Source: an uncultured Clostridia bacterium (GTDB lineage: Bacteria; Bacillota; Clostridia; Christensenellales; Aristaeellaceae). From it: DNA of 64,000 nt. Below the pieces are notes generated by a model. That model had not been told where the DNA came from. It searched no databases and saw only the letters and a list, made by a program, of their open reading frames with translations. Made by a program: the position numbers and the translations under genes. This document shows positions 43,001 to 51,338 of this stretch, in pieces; the first letter of the stretch is position 1; every line of letters starts with the position of its first letter. The stretch is taken from the NCBI GenBank assembly GCA_934630705.1, contig CAKTWP010000007.1, positions 1 to 64,000 on the forward strand, given 5' to 3'.

Positions 43001-44107
43001 ATGGGAGACTTTTTCCAAGGCCTGCTGGGAAACGCGGCGAACATCACCTGGCAAATGGCGGTGATGTGGCTGATCGGCGGGCTGCTGATCTATCTGGCGA
43101 TTAAGAAGGATATGGAGCCCAGCCTGCTGCTGCCCATGGGCTTCGGGGCCATTCTGGTGAACCTGCCCAATTCCGGGGCGATCGAAACGCTGACCACGCT
43201 GTTCAAGGCCGGTATCGACAACGAACTGTTTCCGCTGCTTCTGTTTATCGGCATCGGCGCGATGATTGACTTTGGGCCCGTGCTCAATGATCCCAAGCTG
43301 ATGCTCTTTGGCGCGGCGGCGCAGTTTGGCATTTTCTTCACCCTGTCCATGGCCCGGCTGCTGGGCTTTGATCTGCTGGATGCGGCGTCCATCGCCGTGA
43401 TCGGCGCGGCGGACGGCCCCACCTCCATCGTGGTGGCCCAGGCGCTGGGCAGCCAGTATCTGGGGGCCATTATGGTGGCGGCGTATTCGTATATGGCGCT
43501 GGTGCCCATCGTGCAGCCCCCGGTGATTCGGCTGCTCACCAGCCAGAAAGAGCGGCTCATCCGCATGCCCTATGAGCAGCGCAATGTCACCAAGACCACG
43601 CGGATCCTGTTCCCCATTATCGTGACGATGCTGGTGGGTGTCATCGCGCCGGGGGCGGTGGCGCTGGTGGGCTTTTTGATGTTTGGCAATCTGCTGCGGG
43701 AATGCGGCGTGCTGGATTCCCTGTCCGATACGGCTCAGAAGGTGCTGGCCAACCTGATCACGCTGTTCCTGGGCCTCACCATCGCGGTGCGGATGCAGGC
43801 GGCGGAGTTCCTTTCTCCCGATACCCTGCTGATCATGGCCCTGGGCCTGGTGGCGTTCGTGTTTGACACTGCAGGCGGCGTGCTGTTCGCCAAATTCCTG
43901 AACCTGTTCAGCAGGAAAAAGGTGAATCCCATGATCGGCGCCTGCGGCATCAGCGCCTTCCCCATGAGCTCCCGGGTGGTGCACAAGATGGGGCTGAAGG
44001 AGGATCCGCAAAACTTTCTGCTGATGCACACCGTGGGCGTGAACGTGTCCGGCCAGATCGCGTCGGTGATCGCCGGCGGGCTGATCCTGAGCTTCTTTAT
44101 GAAATAA
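43001..44107 (+). CDS. sodium-pumping decarboxylase beta subunit
   Basis: 368 residues with many transmembrane segments. It matches the OadB/GcdB/MmdB family: GIGAMIDFGPVL, the conserved region IGAADGPTSIVVA with the functional aspartate, and GNLLRECGV. The subunit couples decarboxylation of a carboxybiotin to sodium export. Start after GGGAGGACGGCTACC. The alpha (carboxyltransferase) and biotin-carrier genes are not in the window, so which acid is decarboxylated is unknown. Confidence 0.92.
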   Translation: MGDFFQGLLGNAANITWQMAVMWLIGGLLIYLAIKKDMEPSLLLPMGFGAILVNLPNSGAIETLTTLFKAGIDNELFPLLLFIGIGAMIDFGPVLNDPKLMLFGAAAQFGIFFTLSMARLLGFDLLDAASIAVIGAADGPTSIVVAQALGSQYLGAIMVAAYSYMALVPIVQPPVIRLLTSQKERLIRMPYEQRNVTKTTRILFPIIVTMLVGVIAPGAVALVGFLMFGNLLRECGVLDSLSDTAQKVLANLITLFLGLTIAVRMQAAEFLSPDTLLIMALGLVAFVFDTAGGVLFAKFLNLFSRKKVNPMIGACGISAFPMSSRVVHKMGLKEDPQNFLLMHTVGVNVSGQIASVIAGGLILSFFMK

Positions 44108-44125
44108 GAAAGGATGGGCGAAAAC

Positions 44126-44341
44126 ATGAAAAAGCTGCTTGCCCTGGCGCTGGGCCTGATGGCGCTGGCCCTCCCTTCCCTGGCCCTGGCCGAAACCTCC
44201 TTCCATATTGATTTCCCCGCCTTCGTGGATTCCCTGCAATACATGCTCAAGGGCATGGCGGGCATCTTCATCGTGGTGGGCCTGATTATTCTGGTGCTGC
44301 TGGCGCTGGAAAAGCTGGGCGGGAAAAAAGAAGAAAAATAA
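44126..44341 (+). CDS. small membrane protein, decarboxylase gamma-like
   Basis: 71 residues: signal-like N-terminus (MKKLLALALGLMALALPSLALA), a short outer segment, and one transmembrane helix (MAGIFIVVGLIILVLLAL) ending in a lysine-glutamate tail. OadG-type gamma subunits have a single helix and follow or precede the beta gene. Start at 44126 after AAAGGATGGG. It lies 18 bases after the beta gene, so assignment rests mostly on context. Confidence 0.65.
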   Translation: MKKLLALALGLMALALPSLALAETSFHIDFPAFVDSLQYMLKGMAGIFIVVGLIILVLLALEKLGGKKEEK

Positions 44342-44351
44342 TCGGAAATTT

Positions 44352-44394
44352 GCAAGGTGTCCGTTCCTCTGTCTGTGAGGGACGGACATTTTGC
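44352..44394 (+). terminator. hairpin after the decarboxylase genes
   Basis: Long stem with GTCCGTTCCTC and GAGGGACGGAC around the loop TGTCTGT, extended by GCAA/TTGC. There is only a short T run inside the 3' arm, so terminator strength is uncertain. Confidence 0.6.
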
Positions 44395-44486
44395 ATGTTC
44401 CTGCGGATTGCTGGAAAAATATGCGCCGATCCCCTGTTTTTATGGGGAAAACCCGCGGAAAATACAATTGAAATGCAGAATCCATC

Positions 44487-44544
44487 TTGCGCGGCGGGGC
44501 AAATGAGTATATACTATGCCCAAGCTTTATTCAAGGGAATAAAG
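44487..44544 (+). promoter_or_regulatory. livK promoter with downstream palindrome
   Basis: TTGCGC (44487-44492) and TATACT (44510-44515) with 17-base spacing. Ten bases after the -10 box lies a perfect palindrome, CTTTATTC-AAGG-GAATAAAG (44525-44544), placed as an operator or leader hairpin. Confidence 0.65.
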
Positions 44545-44578
44545 CAAATTCATTTTGAATCGCAAGGAGGGTCTCTGT

Positions 44579-45712
44579 ATGAAAAAGTGTACCAAATTTG
44601 TAGTGATGGTTGCGGCGATGCTGCTGGCGCTTTCTCTGGCGATACCCTGCCTGGCGGAAGATACCATCAAGATCGGCGGCCTCGCGCCGCTGACCGGCCC
44701 CTATGCCGTGTACGGCTTTTCGGTGAAGAACGGCGCGGATCTGTGCATTGATCAGATCAACGCGGCCGGCGGCATTAACGGCACCCCCGTGGAAATCATT
44801 TGGGAAGACAACGCGGCCAACGATACCCAGGCCCAGAAGATTTACTTCGACCATCTGGACGCCGGCTGCGCCGCCATCCTGGGCGACGTGCTGACCGGGC
44901 AGTGCCGCGTGGTGGCCGCGCTGGCCGCTGAGGACGGCATCCCGATGGTGACCGCTTCCGGCACCGCCTACGACATTAACGAAGGCAAGCCCAACGTGTT
45001 CCGCACCTGCTTTATCGATGATTTCCAGGGCACCGTGATGGCTAATTTCGCCGCCGACCAGGGCTATAAGAAGGTTGCCATTCTGTATGGCAATGACAGC
45101 GCCTATTCTCTGGGCCTGGTTTCCGCTTTTGAGGCCCAGGCTGGGGTGCGCGGGCTGGAGGTTGTGGCCAAGGAAGCCGCGTCCTTCACGGATGTGGACT
45201 TTAAGGCGCAGCTGACCAACATCAAGGCTGCCGCGCCCGACGCCGTGTTCCTTCCCTTCTATGGCGCGGAAGCTTCCCTGATTCTGACCCAGGCCAAGGA
45301 AGTGGGCCTGGAGACCATTTACATGGGCGCCGACGGCATCTCCGACATCGTGGACAAGATTGCCGACAAGAGCCTGCTCACCTCCATGACCTACGCCGAT
45401 CATTTCGCCTTTGACTCTGACGATCCCGCCGTGGTGAAGTTCATCGAAGACTACACCGCCAAGTACGGCGAAGCGCCTACCGTTTCCTTCTCCGCCACCG
45501 GTTATGACGCCGCGCTGGTGATCTGCGAAGCCATCAAGGCTGCCGGCTCCACCGACTTTGACGCCGTCACCGCCGCCATCAAGGGCATTTCCGTGGAAGG
45601 CGTATCGGGCGTGATCTCCTTTGATGAGAACAACAACCCCATCAAGAGCGCTTTCGTTATGACCTTCGATGCGGAGGGCGGAAAGCACTTCGTGGCCAAG
45701 GTTGACCCGTAA
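44579..45712 (+). CDS. livK: branched-chain amino acid ABC substrate-binding protein
   Basis: 377 residues with a signal peptide (cleavage near CLAED). The periplasmic-binding fold starts TIKIGGLAPLTGPYAVYG and contains GAADLCIDQINAAGGING-like ligand loop, AAILGDVLTGQ and ATGYDAALVI. This is the Leu/Ile/Val-binding family, whose members also bind amides or other amino acids. It probably feeds the permease-ATPase genes 390 bases downstream. Start after AAGGAGGGTCTCTGT. Confidence 0.9.
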   Translation: MKKCTKFVVMVAAMLLALSLAIPCLAEDTIKIGGLAPLTGPYAVYGFSVKNGADLCIDQINAAGGINGTPVEIIWEDNAANDTQAQKIYFDHLDAGCAAILGDVLTGQCRVVAALAAEDGIPMVTASGTAYDINEGKPNVFRTCFIDDFQGTVMANFAADQGYKKVAILYGNDSAYSLGLVSAFEAQAGVRGLEVVAKEAASFTDVDFKAQLTNIKAAAPDAVFLPFYGAEASLILTQAKEVGLETIYMGADGISDIVDKIADKSLLTSMTYADHFAFDSDDPAVVKFIEDYTAKYGEAPTVSFSATGYDAALVICEAIKAAGSTDFDAVTAAIKGISVEGVSGVISFDENNNPIKSAFVMTFDAEGGKHFVAKVDP

Positions 45713-45779
45713 AAAAACGGAACGCATCTGAAAGAAGTTGCCGCGCCCCTGTTGATTGGTGGGAGCTGCGAAAAACGAG

Positions 45780-46023
45780 ATAGAGGATAAATCGGGGGAA
45801 CCGTTCTTTGTGGCCAGAGAGCGGATTCCCCCTCACCCCTCTTTGGGAAAGCCGGATAATAAGCAGAGCTTCATGTGGCAGCACTATGCCTCGGATAAAA
45901 TGGGATCCCCATGCATCCGGGGCGCATCGGTGAATCAATGAAAATTTGTTTTTTATCCCCTGCGGCTTTCCGAAAGGGCGCGGGAGGGGGTTCTTTGGCC
46001 ACAAAGAATCCCCTCCCGCATTT
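45780..46023. repeat. full-length mosaic palindromic repeat inside the liv cluster
   Basis: Order of modules: hairpin B (GGGGGAACCG..TTCTTT..CGGATTCCCCC), C (GAAAGCCGGATAATA), a decayed core palindrome (ATGCCTCGGAT / ATCCGGGGCGCAT to about 45927), C in reverse (TATCCCCTGCGGCTTTCC), and B in reverse (GCGGGAGGGG..TTCTTTGG..AAAGAA..CCCTCCCGC). The whole gap 45713-46102 is this element; no gene is seen. It may attenuate transcription between livK and livH. Confidence 0.8.
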
Positions 46024-46102
46024 TTTATCCTTTGCCTGCGTTTTTTCTCAGCCCCCTTTCCCCATATTGATGAACGATTGAAGCCGAAGGGATGGGAAAC
46101 GC

Positions 46103-46981
46103 ATGACGCTGTTTTTGAACCAGCTGATCAACGGCCTGCAAATTGGAAGTATCTACGCACTGATCGCCCTGGGCTATACGATGGTATATGGCATCGTGAA
46201 GCTGATTAACTTTGCCCACGGGGATATTATCATGGTGGGGGCCTATGCGGCGCTGCTGGCCATTACCGGCCTGGGCCTGCCCTTCCCCGTAGCCGTGATT
46301 ATTTCCATGGCGGTATGCGTGGTGGTAGGCGTGGTGATTGAGCGGGTGGCGTATAAGCCGCTGCGCTCCTCGCCCCGTATTTCCTCTCTGATTACGGCCA
46401 TCGGCGTGAGCATCTTCCTGCAGAACCTGGCCCAGAAGATTTTCTCCGCCACCCCCCGGCCCTTCCCCTCCGTGCTGCCGCTGACCACCCTGCAGCTGGG
46501 CGACCTGAGCATCAGCTTTACCACCCTGCTCACCATCGCCGTTTCCGTGGCGCTGATGATTCTGCTGCAGTTTATCGTGAAATCCACCCGCACGGGCAAG
46601 GCCATGCGCGCCGTATCCGAGGATATGGGTGCAGCTCAGCTGATGGGCATTAACGTGGATACCACCGTGTCCATCACCTTTGCCATCGGCTGCGCGCTGG
46701 CGGCCATCGGCGCGGTGCTCTATTGCATTGCCTATCCCCGGGTGCAGCCCACGATGGGCTCCCTGCCCGGCCTGAAGGCGTTCATCGCGGCCGTGCTGGG
46801 CGGCATCGGCATTCTGCCCGGGGCCATGCTGGGCGGCGTGATCATGGGCGTGGCTGAGAGCCTCACCAAGGGCTATATCTCCTCCTCCCTGGCCGACGCC
46901 GTGGTGTATGGCATTCTGATTGTGGTGCTGCTGGTGAAGCCGGCTGGACTGTTGGGCAAAAAGACCAGCGAGAAAGTGTGA
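46103..46981 (+). CDS. livH: branched-chain amino acid ABC permease LivH
   Basis: 292 residues with about eight transmembrane segments. Family landmarks are LINGLQIGSIYALIALGYTMVYGI at the N-terminus, NFAHGDI, TGKAMRAVSEDMGAAQLMGI (the ATPase-coupling loop) and AAVLGGIGILPGAMLGG. Start after AAGGGATGGGAAACGC. It pairs with the LivM half of the next gene. Confidence 0.95.
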   Translation: MTLFLNQLINGLQIGSIYALIALGYTMVYGIVKLINFAHGDIIMVGAYAALLAITGLGLPFPVAVIISMAVCVVVGVVIERVAYKPLRSSPRISSLITAIGVSIFLQNLAQKIFSATPRPFPSVLPLTTLQLGDLSISFTTLLTIAVSVALMILLQFIVKSTRTGKAMRAVSEDMGAAQLMGINVDTTVSITFAIGCALAAIGAVLYCIAYPRVQPTMGSLPGLKAFIAAVLGGIGILPGAMLGGVIMGVAESLTKGYISSSLADAVVYGILIVVLLVKPAGLLGKKTSEKV

Positions 46982-46992
46982 GGTGGGGCAGA

Positions 46993-48846
46993 ATGAATAA
47001 GCGAACGCGGGCGAATATCCTGAATCTGATCGCCATCGTGGGCATTTATCTGGTGGTTTCCCTGCTGATTAATTCCGGCGTTCTCTCCCGGGGCGACCGC
47101 AGCACCCTCATGGACATCGGCATCGCCGTGATCATGGCCGTCTCCCTGAACCTGACCACCGGCTTCCTGGGCCAGCTGGCTCTGGGCCATGCGGGGTTCA
47201 TGGCCATCGGCGCGTATACCTCTGCCCTGATGACCAAAAACCTGGCGCTGCCCATGGCGGCCGCCTTTCCCCTGAGCCTGCTGTGCGGCGGACTGATGGC
47301 TGCGGTGTTCGGCATTATTATCGGCGTGCCCGCCCTGCGGCTCAAGGGCGATTATCTGGCCATTATCACGCTGGGCTTTGGCGAAATTATCCGCGTGATT
47401 CTCAATAACCTTTCCTTCACCGGCGGCGCCATGGGCCTGATCGGCATCAAGCGGGTGACGGATTTCAGCTATGTGTATGTCATCATGGTGCTGGTGGTGG
47501 CCGGGCTGTTCACCCTGGGCCGCTCCCGCCATGGCCGGGCCATTATCTCCATCCGCGAAAACGAAGTGGCCGCCGAGTCCACCGGTATCCCCACCACGTA
47601 TTACAAGGTGTTCGCCTTCACCCTGGCCGCATTCTTTGCCGGGGTGGCCGGCGGCCTGTATGCCCATAAGATGGGCGCCCTGTCCCCTGCCACGTTTGAC
47701 TTCAATAAATCCATCGACTATCTGGTGATGGTGGTGCTGGGCGGCATGGGCTCCATCACCGGCTCCATCATTTCCGCCACCGTGCTCACCCTGCTGCCCG
47801 AAATGCTCCGCTTCCTGGCGGATTGGCGTATGCTCATCTATTCGCTGCTGCTGATCCTGATGATGCTGTTCCGGCCCAAGGGGCTGATGGGCACGTCGGA
47901 GTTTTCGCTGGTGGCCATCTGGGATTGGTGCGCCGATCGCATCCGGGGGCTGTATGCCCGTTATCGCGCCAAGCATCCCAAGAAGGAAAAAAACGTGACC
48001 ATGCCCGAGGTGCCCAAGTACGATTACGGCAATTTTAACCTGCCCGTGCTGGAAACCAAGAATCTGGGCATTCGCTTCGGCGGGCTTCAGGCGGCGGAAA
48101 ACGTGAATATCCATTTGCAGGACAATGAAATCGTGGGCCTGATCGGCCCCAACGGCGCGGGCAAGACCACCGTGTTTAATATGCTCACCGGCGTGTATAA
48201 GCCCACCGACGGCGACATTGTGCTGCTGGGCAAATCCCTTGTGGGCAAGCCCACCCATGATATTACCGCCAACGGCATCGCCCGCACGTTCCAGAACATC
48301 CGGCTGTTCAAGTCCATGACGGTGCTGGAAAACATCAAGGTGGCTTTCCAGACGCGGATGCATTATTCCGTGGCGGACGGCATGCTGCGCACCCCCAAGT
48401 ATGGCCAGGAGGAGCGGGGCATTGATCTGCGGGCCATGGAGCTGCTTTCCGTGTTCGGCATGGAGGATGTGGCCAACACCCGGGCCGACAGCCTGCCCTA
48501 TGGCCAGCAGCGCAAGCTGGAAATCTGCCGCGCTCTGGCCAGCAACCCCAAGGTGCTGCTGCTGGATGAGCCTGCCGCCGGCATGAACCCCATCGAAACC
48601 CAGGAGCTGATGGAGACCATCAAAATCATCCGCACCCGTTTCTCCGTGGCCATTCTGCTTATCGAGCATGATATGAAGCTGGTCATGGGCATCTGCGAGC
48701 GGATCTACGTGCTCAATTACGGCCGGATCATTGCCGAGGGCACGCCGGATGAAATCGCCCGGAACAGGGAAGTGGTGGCCGCCTATCTGGGCAGCGCCGT
48801 GGAAACGATGAACGGGGAAGGGGGCAAACAGCATGCTGAAGGTTGA
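46993..48846 (+). CDS. LivM-LivG fusion: permease and ATPase in one chain
   Basis: 617 residues. Residues 1-300 are a LivM-type permease (MAVSLNLTTGFLGQLALGHAGF, RENEVAAESTGI coupling loop). After a basic linker (about 300-355) comes a LivG ATPase: Walker A GPNGAGKT (385-392), signature LPYGQQRKLEI and Walker B LLLDEPAAGMNP. Usually these are separate proteins. No stop or frameshift lies between them. Start at 46993 after GAGGTGGGGCAGA. The gene overlaps livF by 14 bases. Confidence 0.93.
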   Translation: MNKRTRANILNLIAIVGIYLVVSLLINSGVLSRGDRSTLMDIGIAVIMAVSLNLTTGFLGQLALGHAGFMAIGAYTSALMTKNLALPMAAAFPLSLLCGGLMAAVFGIIIGVPALRLKGDYLAIITLGFGEIIRVILNNLSFTGGAMGLIGIKRVTDFSYVYVIMVLVVAGLFTLGRSRHGRAIISIRENEVAAESTGIPTTYYKVFAFTLAAFFAGVAGGLYAHKMGALSPATFDFNKSIDYLVMVVLGGMGSITGSIISATVLTLLPEMLRFLADWRMLIYSLLLILMMLFRPKGLMGTSEFSLVAIWDWCADRIRGLYARYRAKHPKKEKNVTMPEVPKYDYGNFNLPVLETKNLGIRFGGLQAAENVNIHLQDNEIVGLIGPNGAGKTTVFNMLTGVYKPTDGDIVLLGKSLVGKPTHDITANGIARTFQNIRLFKSMTVLENIKVAFQTRMHYSVADGMLRTPKYGQEERGIDLRAMELLSVFGMEDVANTRADSLPYGQQRKLEICRALASNPKVLLLDEPAAGMNPIETQELMETIKIIRTRFSVAILLIEHDMKLVMGICERIYVLNYGRIIAEGTPDEIARNREVVAAYLGSAVETMNGEGGKQHAEG

Positions 48847-49537
48847 AAACCTGAATGTGTTTTATGGGGCCATTCATGCGCTGCATGATATTTCTTTCCA
48901 GGTGAATGCCGGCGAGATCGTCACCCTGATCGGCGCCAACGGCGCCGGAAAAACCACCACGCTGCACACCATCTCCGGCCTGATCCGCCAAAAGAGCGGA
49001 ACCATCACGTTCAAGGGCAAGAATCTGGCCGCCGTTCATCCCCACAAGCTGGTGGGCATGGGGCTGAGCCAGGTGCCGGAGGGCCGGCGGGTGTTCGCCC
49101 AGATGTCCGTGCTGGAGAATCTGGAAATCGGCGCGTACACCCGCAAGAACCCCGCGGAAATGAAGCGGGATCTGGAAATGGTGTTCGGGCATTTTCCCCG
49201 GCTCAAGGAGCGCGTGAAGCAGCTGGCGGGCACGCTGTCCGGCGGCGAGCAGCAGATGCTGGCCATGGGCCGGGCGCTGATGAGTCACCCCGAGCTGCTG
49301 ATGCTGGATGAGCCGTCCATGGGCCTGTCGCCCATTCTGGTGCAGGAGATTTTCTCCATTATTCAGGATGTGAACCGCGCCGGCACCACCATTCTGCTGG
49401 TGGAGCAGAACGCGCATATGGCCCTCTCTATCGCCAATCGCGCTTACGTGCTGGAAACCGGCCGCATCGTGATGGAGGGCGACGCCAGGGAGCTGCTCAC
49501 CAACGACGACGTGCGCAAGGCCTACCTGGGGAACTGA
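48833..49537 (+). CDS. livF: branched-chain amino acid ABC ATPase LivF
   Basis: 234 residues. Walker A GANGAGKTT, signature LSGGEQQ, Walker B LLMLDEPSMGLSP and H-loop residues (LVEQNAHMA) match LivF. It forms the second ATPase beside the LivG half of the fusion. Start after AAGGGGGCAAACAGC, inside the end of the fusion gene. Confidence 0.95.
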   Translation: MLKVENLNVFYGAIHALHDISFQVNAGEIVTLIGANGAGKTTTLHTISGLIRQKSGTITFKGKNLAAVHPHKLVGMGLSQVPEGRRVFAQMSVLENLEIGAYTRKNPAEMKRDLEMVFGHFPRLKERVKQLAGTLSGGEQQMLAMGRALMSHPELLMLDEPSMGLSPILVQEIFSIIQDVNRAGTTILLVEQNAHMALSIANRAYVLETGRIVMEGDARELLTNDDVRKAYLGN

Positions 49538-49554
49538 GAAGGATAAAGAATATG

Positions 49555-49594
49555 CGAGCGGGCCTTTCTTTCGGGAGAAAGAAAGGCCCGCTCG
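49555..49594. terminator. bidirectional terminator hairpin
   Basis: Perfect 18-base arms (49555-49572 and 49577-49594) with loop GGGA. The inner part CTTTCTTTC/GAAAGAAAG resembles the B module of the mosaic repeats. It separates convergent livF and the HAD gene. Confidence 0.8.
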
Positions 49595-49617
49595 TATTTA
49601 TGTGCGCATTTATGTGT

Positions 49618-50259
49618 TCACCCCAGCAGCGGGATCACCTGGCTCAGATCCTGAACCACATGATCGCAGAAGGGGGCGTATTCCGGGCGATAAGGCAGCA
49701 GATCGGGCACCATGCAAACCTGCATGCCCCCCGCCCGGCCTGCCTTAATGCCGTTGACGGAATCCTCCAGCACCAGGCATTCCGCCGGCGCCACCCCCAG
49801 CCGCTTTGCCGCCAGCAGGAAAATTTCAGGATCCGGCTTGGAATGGGTTACCTGATCGCCGGTAACAAGGACGGAAAAAAAGTCCAGCAGCCCTGCGTTG
49901 CGCAGGCACAATTCCACCCGCGCCTGCCAGCTGGACGAGGCCACGGCCCGGGGGATGCCGGCCTTTTGCAAATGCGCCAGCAGCGCCCGCGCTCCCTGCT
50001 TGGGGGGAATATCCCCCTGCAGCGCCCGCTTTTCCAGCGCCGCGTCAAACGCCCGGCGAAACGCCGGCGCATCAAAGTCCGGACAATGCTGCTTATATAG
50101 GGCCGCAGATTCCTCCCATGTGACCCCCAGCGTCTGCATGGCCAGATCCATGGAAATGGGATAGCCCATCTGCCTGCCGATATCCACATCCGTTTGCAGC
50201 GCCACCCGCTCCGAATCAATCAGCAGCCCGTCCATATCAAATAATACCGCCCGAATCAT
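49618..50259 (-). CDS. HAD-family phosphatase (beta-phosphoglucomutase-like)
   Basis: 213 residues. HAD motifs are in order: VLFDMDGLLIDSE (nucleophile and acid aspartates), VASSS, the lysine in HSKPDPEIF, and LEDSVNGIKAG. A helical cap lies between motifs one and two, as in beta-phosphoglucomutase and related sugar phosphatases. The start follows AGGAGGATACGCGGG. Substrate uncertain. Confidence 0.88.
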   Translation of the reverse strand: MIRAVLFDMDGLLIDSERVALQTDVDIGRQMGYPISMDLAMQTLGVTWEESAALYKQHCPDFDAPAFRRAFDAALEKRALQGDIPPKQGARALLAHLQKAGIPRAVASSSWQARVELCLRNAGLLDFFSVLVTGDQVTHSKPDPEIFLLAAKRLGVAPAECLVLEDSVNGIKAGRAGGMQVCMVPDLLPYRPEYAPFCDHVVQDLSQVIPLLG

Positions 50260-50293
50260 CCCGCGTATCCTCCTGCGCAGCAAAGATGGGATG

Positions 50294-50322
50294 ATTATAG
50301 CATAAATTCCCAGAAACCAAAA
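50294..50322 (-). promoter_or_regulatory. extended -10 promoter of the HAD gene
   Basis: Minus-strand TTTTGG and TATAAT with 17 bases between them, with TATGC just before the -10 box (extended -10). It is back to back with the xpaC promoter; the 311-base gap holds nothing else recognisable. Confidence 0.6.
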
Positions 50323-50505
50323 GGGGCCTGTCATCGCCTTCCGCAGTTTTTCCGGGCAAAAGGGGCGGGAGTGCGTTGAAATGCGCCGCCTGATGTGGTA
50401 TGATAATGCAGTGGAGAGCCGTCCTTTTCCGGATGCCTTCCCGATGAAAATCGCGGGGAAAACGACGGTTGAAACAGGAAAATGCGGGATTGGCGCGCCC
50501 TGACC

Positions 50506-50533
50506 TTGCGCTTTCCCCGCAATTTGATATGCT
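50506..50533 (+). promoter_or_regulatory. promoter of the xpaC-telA genes
   Basis: TTGCGC and TATGCT with 16 bases between them. The implied transcription start (about 50540) excludes the earlier start codons of the open frame and supports TTG at 50571. Confidence 0.55.
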
Positions 50534-50570
50534 GTATCCGCAGACATTCGGAAGGAGGAACCAGACAGCC

Positions 50571-51248
50571 TTGCAAAACAAAAAGAAAAACAGCAGGCCC
50601 TATGTGGCGGCCTTTCTGGCCATGGGCGCGGCAGTGGTGCTCTATTCGCTGATCTTCAAGCTCTATCGCTGGCAGCATTATCTGATCGCTGCGGCGGTGA
50701 CGCTGCTGGTGGGGCGGATCGTGTTCATCATGGCTCAGGGGGTGGATACCTCCAAAAAGGCGCCCACCCAGCAGCCCATTCCCAAGACGGGCGACAGCGC
50801 CGTGGATTCCCTGGTGGAAAAGGGGCAGGAAATGCTGCGCCAGATCCGGGATGAGGACGATATGATCCCCGATCCGGAGCTGTCGGACAAGATCAAGCGG
50901 CTGGAGGATGTGGCCAATCGCATCTTCCGCACCGTGGCCGATCAGCCCCAGAAAGCACCCCAGATCCGCCGCTTCATGGAATACTATCTGCCCACCACCC
51001 TGAAAATGCTCACCGGCTATCGGAAGATGGACGAGCGCAACGTGCAGGGCCAGAACGCGGACGCGACCCGCCGGCAGATTCAGGACGCCATGGACGTGGT
51101 GCTCCGGGCCTTCGATAAGCAGCTGGACACCATGTATCAGGACGATATGCTGGATATTTCCACGGATATCGACGTGCTGGAAACCATGCTGCGCCAGGAC
51201 GGCCTGATCGATTCGGGCATTCATGACAGCACCAAGCCCAAGGCCTGA
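50571..51248 (+). CDS. xpaC: XpaC-family protein
   Basis: 225 residues with two transmembrane helices near the start (VAAFLAMGAAVVLYSLIF and YLIAAAVTLLVGRIVFIMA) and a cytosolic helical domain (RRFMEYYLPTTLKMLTGYRKMDE ...). This is the pattern of the XpaC / 5-bromo-4-chloroindolyl phosphate hydrolysis family, which is commonly encoded before telA. TTG start after AGGAGG (12-base spacing). Biochemical role unknown. Confidence 0.8.
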   Translation: MQNKKKNSRPYVAAFLAMGAAVVLYSLIFKLYRWQHYLIAAAVTLLVGRIVFIMAQGVDTSKKAPTQQPIPKTGDSAVDSLVEKGQEMLRQIRDEDDMIPDPELSDKIKRLEDVANRIFRTVADQPQKAPQIRRFMEYYLPTTLKMLTGYRKMDERNVQGQNADATRRQIQDAMDVVLRAFDKQLDTMYQDDMLDISTDIDVLETMLRQDGLIDSGIHDSTKPKA

Positions 51249-51338
51249 CGCGGTCAAGGACAGCCTGCGCCGGCGCGCAAAAACGCCCGGCTGACAGAAA
51301 GATATTTCATACTCTCTATAAGAAAGGGGTTTTCCTCC

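Noticed and set aside
46978..46992. GTG at 46978 as start of the LivM-LivG fusion
   Set aside because: The ATG at 46993 has GAGGTGGGG at good spacing, while the GTG has none.
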